Below, piece by piece: positions 59,749 through 64,000 of a stretch of DNA of 64,000 nucleotides. Made by a program: the position numbers and the translations under genes. How positions within the stretch are numbered: the stretch's first letter is position 1; each line of letters opens with the position of its first letter. Where the stretch lies: assembly GCA_012317185.1 (NCBI GenBank), contig CP048838.1, positions 2,790,001 through 2,854,000 of the forward strand. The letters are read 5' to 3'. The notes under the pieces were generated by a model that saw only the letters and a program-made list of their open reading frames with translations, did no database searches and had not been told where the DNA came from. This DNA comes from [Clostridium] innocuum (GTDB taxonomy: Bacteria; Bacillota_I; Bacilli_A; Erysipelotrichales; Erysipelotrichaceae).

Positions 59749-62082
59749 TTATTCCTCACTCAAATCTTTAATATTCCATGCCGGTATGGTACGATTGACA
59801 ATCCATTGCGCTGCCATGGCTGACAGAATGAACAGCAACGGATACAGAACATACATGTTGAGTGTAGCACTTCTCAGCGCTACGCTCCCCATACCCATGG
59901 ATTCCAGATAGGCCTCCAGCAGTCCGTTCGTGCAAAAGGTGTGTAACAGAATTCCCAGCACTAGACCGCATAGTATCTGAATCATACAACGAGCAAACAG
60001 CCATTTGCGGATATTGCGTTTGGCATAGCCCATACTGCGCATCAGAGCAATCGCTTTTTTTGCACGCAGCATGTGCAGCTTGGAGAACAGTATTGTCAAA
60101 GCGAAGGTAATGACCAGAATAATCGCAATAATCAGATTCGACATCATGGTGATCTGCTGCGGCATATTTCCGCTGAAGGATTTCGTCATCTGCCTGCTGT
60201 CAATCAGCTTCAACCCCTTATACTCCTTTTTGATAGTTTCTGCGACCTGATGGTTGGTTAATTCCCCCTGTGATAGGTGAATCACCAGATAGCCGGTATA
60301 AGCATATTCATATTCAATATCACCTGCGAGGATGTTATTCCCCAGATTCATCATACTGCTGTAAATACCGCTAATGAGGTAGGTGTTTTTCTTCCCTTCG
60401 TATTCCATGCTGATGGAGTCGCCGACAGTTTTCCTATAACGCTTAGCCAGTGTAGTAGTCAGGGCAAGCTCATTGGACAACTTGGGAGCCTTGCCGTAAT
60501 CAAAGGTGATCGTATTCCCATCAGCGCGTTTCATGAGAAATACCGAGGTATTCAGACCATCATCGCTGAGGGATGCACTGGTCATGGTTTCAATATCGAC
60601 ACGGACATGCTCATCGTAGACTTTCAAATCGCGAAGCACCATAGCACGCTTTTCTTCCAGATCCTTTATGGTGTTGCCTCCGTTTTGCTGGGAGTAGAGA
60701 TCTCCAGATGATATTTTCAGAATCTGCAGAAAGGTATCCTTTTGAAAAGCATCCTTGAGGGTTAGAGGGACGAGTATCAATACCATGCAGAAAGCGTAGA
60801 TGATGACCATCATGAGGAAGTGCTTTCTCTGTGCCATTAAATCGTTGAAGGCCAGAAAGCTGTGAAGTTGATGAAGGCGGGTTTTGGCAAGTGTGAAATG
60901 CGTGTGTTCTTTATAGGTCTCTCCCTCATTCCCTTTGCGAATGGCATCCATCGTGCTTTGTTTTTTCAGCTTTCTCAATACCAGAGTTGTCACGGTATAG
61001 ATAAGTGCCGGTATCAGGATAACAATAATCAGGGAGAGATAGGTGCCTGTGTTCCCCGGCATAACGGGAACGATGCCAGCCTGCATACCTTCCAGCAGAT
61101 TAGTAAACGGGATAGAGATAAGGAATCCGATAAAAACACCGATAAGTGAAATACTCATATATTTCATTAGATAGAGCGGTTTTATTTGAGAGTGCTGGAA
61201 ACCGATTGCTTTCATGATACCGATTTCTGCATAGCTGCTTTCAATCTGAAAGAGGATGGTGAAGCGAATGATCAGAAAGGACATGCATAGCAGAATGATG
61301 CCACTCATGAGAAGCATGGCACTGGTGCCGAGGCTGACTCCCATAAAGGAGAGCTCTGCAGTTTCTTTGTCTACGAGAATCGCATTAGGTAATCCGGCCT
61401 TCTGCATTTCATATTCCAGCTGCTTTGTGTTTGGCCCGTCGTTTACCGAGAGTACCACAGCATGATCAATGTCCTGCGTGACATCATATTGAATTTGATA
61501 ATCTGCAGGGTGCAGGATGATGCGTTTTTGTCCCATCATATCAGAACCGTATACGGAATCACGTACAAAGCTGGTGATTTTATAGGTGTAGGTCCTGGTA
61601 CCGCGCAAAATCTGGAAGGTGTCATTGAGCTGTAGATTCAGCTGATGCTTCATAGATAGCGGGATGCCGACCTCACCCGGTTGGATGTCCGGGGTTTTGT
61701 TGTTTTCATCGAATAGAAAATTATAGGTCTTTGGCAAGGTTGTCGCAAAGCAGCCGGAGCTTTCCAGGTCGTTGGTGCCATTGAAGCGCATAACACTCAG
61801 CGGCAGGGTGATAGCATGCTCGATTTGATATGCATCAATGTCTTTTGCTTTCATGAAGGCTGTGATTTTCTGTACATCTTTTTTTGTAATATTCATCATG
61901 GAAAAGTTATAGTCTGCCACCTTTCCCATATCGTCCATGAAGTAGGATATCTGGTTTTGTGATGAGTAGATCAGGGATATACTGGCACAGGACAGCATGG
62001 TGGATACGGCAAGGAATATCATTACCATGAAGTTGGTCAGCTTGCCATGCAGCAGGTCGTTTTTTAGTAGTCGCAGCAACAT
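59749..62082 (-). CDS. FtsX/MacB-like ABC permease
   Basis: A permease of 777 aa with one N-terminal helix (about 17-37), a large extracellular domain (about 40-250), three helices, a short cytoplasmic loop, another helix (about 420), a second extracellular domain (about 445-640) and three C-terminal helices. The duplicated FtsX domain architecture suits MacB/BceB-like antimicrobial-peptide or mechanotransmission systems. It is the first gene of the permease-ATPase-RR-HK set. AGAGGT lies upstream of the ATG. Confidence 0.9.
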   Translation of the reverse strand: MLLRLLKNDLLHGKLTNFMVMIFLAVSTMLSCASISLIYSSQNQISYFMDDMGKVADYNFSMMNITKKDVQKITAFMKAKDIDAYQIEHAITLPLSVMRFNGTNDLESSGCFATTLPKTYNFLFDENNKTPDIQPGEVGIPLSMKHQLNLQLNDTFQILRGTRTYTYKITSFVRDSVYGSDMMGQKRIILHPADYQIQYDVTQDIDHAVVLSVNDGPNTKQLEYEMQKAGLPNAILVDKETAELSFMGVSLGTSAMLLMSGIILLCMSFLIIRFTILFQIESSYAEIGIMKAIGFQHSQIKPLYLMKYMSISLIGVFIGFLISIPFTNLLEGMQAGIVPVMPGNTGTYLSLIIVILIPALIYTVTTLVLRKLKKQSTMDAIRKGNEGETYKEHTHFTLAKTRLHQLHSFLAFNDLMAQRKHFLMMVIIYAFCMVLILVPLTLKDAFQKDTFLQILKISSGDLYSQQNGGNTIKDLEEKRAMVLRDLKVYDEHVRVDIETMTSASLSDDGLNTSVFLMKRADGNTITFDYGKAPKLSNELALTTTLAKRYRKTVGDSISMEYEGKKNTYLISGIYSSMMNLGNNILAGDIEYEYAYTGYLVIHLSQGELTNHQVAETIKKEYKGLKLIDSRQMTKSFSGNMPQQITMMSNLIIAIILVITFALTILFSKLHMLRAKKAIALMRSMGYAKRNIRKWLFARCMIQILCGLVLGILLHTFCTNGLLEAYLESMGMGSVALRSATLNMYVLYPLLFILSAMAAQWIVNRTIPAWNIKDLSEE

Positions 62083-62105
62083 TTTGATTACCTCTCATTT
62101 CTGTA

Positions 62106-62630
62106 TGGTCAGTATATCGCAGGAATTCTAAAGAAATCCTAAAGTGAAAGAAATTATGAGTGAACATGGGTATTATTATACAGGAATGTAGGGATGGATG
62201 CTATAAATATGGAAGATGTGATGAGTTCAGAGGTTTGTAATTTATGTAAATTTCTGACAGAATAATCAAGCAAGCGGTCTAAAATCAGCATATGTTCAAA
62301 AGAAGAGGCAGATACGCTGGATTAGGTATCTGCCTTCTTTGCTCTACATGATTTCTGCACATCCTAGTGCTATGGCATTAGTCATTCTATCTCATATTTA
62401 CCTTCCTCTTCTATTTTCGGGAGTTACTATAATAGATAATTTAGGTAACGCCTTGGTATCAAACTGTTTTTCTTAAATATTTCTACTAGGTTGTTCTCGA
62501 CTGTGCTACTTTTTTCACCATTCACACCTATTAGCATATAAATATAAGCTTCTGACTGTCTTCTATCTGATTACATATCAGTTCCAGTTAATTAATGTAT
62601 ATTTAACCCCTTCCATCATTTTACATTTAT
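62106..62630. other. Intergenic region with one hairpin
   Basis: About 525 bp. A 10-bp inverted repeat AGGCAGATAC / GTATCTGCCT (62306-62315 with 62326-62335) with TTCTTT after it is a possible plus-strand terminator, but no gene precedes it on that strand. The rest is AT-rich and may include the left flank of the IS4 relic. Confidence 0.45.
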
Positions 62631-62639
62631 GGATTCAAT

Positions 62640-63834
62640 TAATTTTATATCTTATATAAAGGTATACCTTTTTATTAATAAAGGGTATACAAATGCTTAT
62701 CTCATTCCATTCTACACGCTGCTATTATCAAGATTTAGGAAAGAAATAAACTGTTTACAGAAACTGCTTTCTATCTCTCCAGGAAGAAGTTCAATCCACA
62801 GGCTATATGTGTCATGAGTAATGAGTTCATTGCAAATTATCACGATAATGAAGCAGATAGTTAAAAAAATGGAAAGGGAATCTTGTATTGGCTGTCAATG
62901 AATCAAAAATCATTCTTCTCAACACAAAGGAAAATGCATCTGCATTCGGAAGAATCTCTGCATCTACAAATCCAACAAAAAATCAATCAAAACCTGTAGG
63001 AGGACTTTTATCTACCTTACATGACTGTCTAAACAATACGTTTTTAGATATGCAATTCGGTTCATGTATATTAAGTGAAATGGCACTAGCAGCACAACAT
63101 ATCAAAACTTATTGTGAAAATTATGTTGAAAAGCAATCTTTACCTTTGATTGCGGGTATCCGTCTATGCGACTCATAGATCAACTGTTACAACAAAAACA
63201 ATACTTTCTATTTCGTGTATCTTCTGTTTTTTTTAAAGCTTATTTGGATCAGGTACAGGATGGTGAAGACAGATAATTTGAAGTAACATTCGATAAACGA
63301 CAAATCACTATCGAGAGGAAATTGGATTTCGCCAGGATCTAATGAATACCACATATCAGCTTCGGTTCACTAAGATCATCATAGGAAAAGACGAATATGG
63401 AGAAGACATTGTGGAATTCCTGATATCTGACCTGCCAATGGATGAATACAGCATAGATGACTTAAAGGAATTGTATCATCTGCGCTGGACGATAGAAACA
63501 TCCTATAATCGGCTTAAGAACAGGATGAAATTGGAGAAATTCAGTGGATTCAAAGAGATACTCATCTATCAGGATATTTATGCAGATATATGGTTGTATA
63601 ATTTGATATAACTAAAAAAAATAGAAATTAATGAAAAAGCAGCTATTGAACAAAAGGAAGATGGAGAATGCGTAATCAAGCAAAATTTCAACAAGACAGT
63701 GGACATTATGAAAAAAATGTTTATCAAATCATTGGTAATGATAGATGAAGATATCAATAATACTGCAATGCAAGTGATTGAGGAAAATATTATGAACAAC
63801 GTCATGTGGATAAAAAAAGATCGATCCTATAAAA
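62640..63834 (+). pseudogene. IS4-family transposase, multiply disrupted
   Basis: Piecing together frames gives an IS4-type DDE transposase. Visible parts are KGNLVLAVNESKIILLNTKENASAFGR, NPTKNQSKPVGGLLSTLHDCLNN, FDCGYPSMRLIDQLLQQKQYFLFRVSS (second Asp), MNTTYQLRFTKIIIGKDEYGED and the YREK signature LYHLRWTIETSYNRLKNRMKLEKFSGF. At least five defects (stops near 62866, 63272, 63340 and 63609, and frame changes near 62880 and 63150) show that it is dead. The left boundary is uncertain because similarity fades before 62700. I could not identify terminal inverted repeats. Confidence 0.85.
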
Positions 63835-63923
63835 AGCATATTGATATATATAGCATAGTTGCCCTCATATTTTTTCATAATGCTCTTTTTACTATGTTTC
63901 AGGGGTTAAATATGTTTATAAAA

Positions 63924-63976
63924 AGATTAGACATCTACATTTCATCTCTTGTGCAGACATCTAATCTATTTTTTAT
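63924..63976 (+). terminator. Hairpin with T-run downstream of the IS4 relic
   Basis: AGATTAGA (63924-63931) pairs with TCTAATCT (63960-63967), followed by ATTTTTTATTTT. A direct repeat AGACATCTA (63929 and 63955) lies inside. It may be the transposase terminator or part of the element end. Confidence 0.55.
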
Positions 63977-64000
63977 TTTGTCAACTTCCTTAACTTATTG

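Noticed and set aside
57009..62082. A classical BceRS-BceAB module
   Set aside because: The kinase has an extracellular loop of about 85 residues and the permease has a duplicated FtsX layout, so it is related in organisation but not a canonical Bce system.
1..64000. CRISPR arrays, rRNA and tRNA genes
   Set aside because: No regularly spaced repeats or tRNA-like T-arm/anticodon patterns were found by eye; a tRNA scan would be needed to exclude a missed tRNA.

Overview
The window looks like chromosomal DNA of a low-to-mid GC Firmicute. The evidence is a division and cell-wall (dcw) cluster with DivIB, strong AGGAGG ribosome binding sites, a T-box leader, CIRCE operators, a class B sortase, Asp23, DUF3783 and DUF5685 proteins, and many PD-(D/E)XK 'Rpn' and AAA-ATPase/PD-(D/E)XK genes. 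The flavour suggests Erysipelotrichaceae, for example a relative of [Clostridium] innocuum. That placement is inference from protein families and was not computed. I saw no rRNA, tRNA or CRISPR array.

Layout. 0-6.3 kb (minus): start of a DAK2/FakA-type gene, asp23, then a partial dcw block (divIB, murB, murG, ftsW), a LiaF-like membrane protein and sortase B. 6.3-10.2 kb (plus): sdpR-sdpI-ABC ATPase-permease-DUF3783 operon. 10.8-15.5 kb (minus): MarR regulator with a heterodimeric ABC exporter. 15.6-20.3 kb (minus): a membrane/TPR-like protein, then a PadR-DUF2812-ABC operon with a repeat operator. 21-22.8 kb: cysK-cysE behind a probable Cys-containing leader peptide. 22.8-36 kb: housekeeping genes (Mn catalase, gamma carbonic anhydrase, feoAB, a diguanylate cyclase, a J-domain/DUF5685 pair, cutC, yaaA) bracketed by two near-identical Rpn genes, with an mtlD relic. 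36-44.8 kb: clpB with two CIRCE operators, a HAD phosphatase, mnmM, cca, and a chromate-transporter pair divergent from a LysR gene. 45.4-51.5 kb (minus): a T-box controlled leuA-leuC-leuD-leuB operon ending in an amidohydrolase. 51.6-57 kb: deoC, manA and a decaying zone with two broken AAA-ATPase/PD-(D/E)XK genes and a nonsense-mutated acetyltransferase. 57-62.1 kb (minus): an FtsX permease, ABC ATPase, response regulator and histidine kinase module. 62.6-63.9 kb: a degenerate IS4-family transposase.

The most unusual signal is a 19-20 bp very GC-rich sequence present three times (53349-53368, 56382-56401, 56772-56790). Each copy splits an AAA-ATPase/PD-(D/E)XK gene exactly between TA and TG of a TATG target. 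Removing it restores the reading frame. The three sites lie at or next to the most conserved motifs of the family (Walker A, Walker B, and a W-Y-D-G-Y motif). It behaves like a tiny target-specific insertion element, although an assembly artefact must be excluded.

Other notable items are the Cys-codon leader peptide ahead of cysK, two Rpn paralogues identical except for their C-termini, a 15-bp-period operator at padR, and paired CIRCE elements around the clpB promoter.
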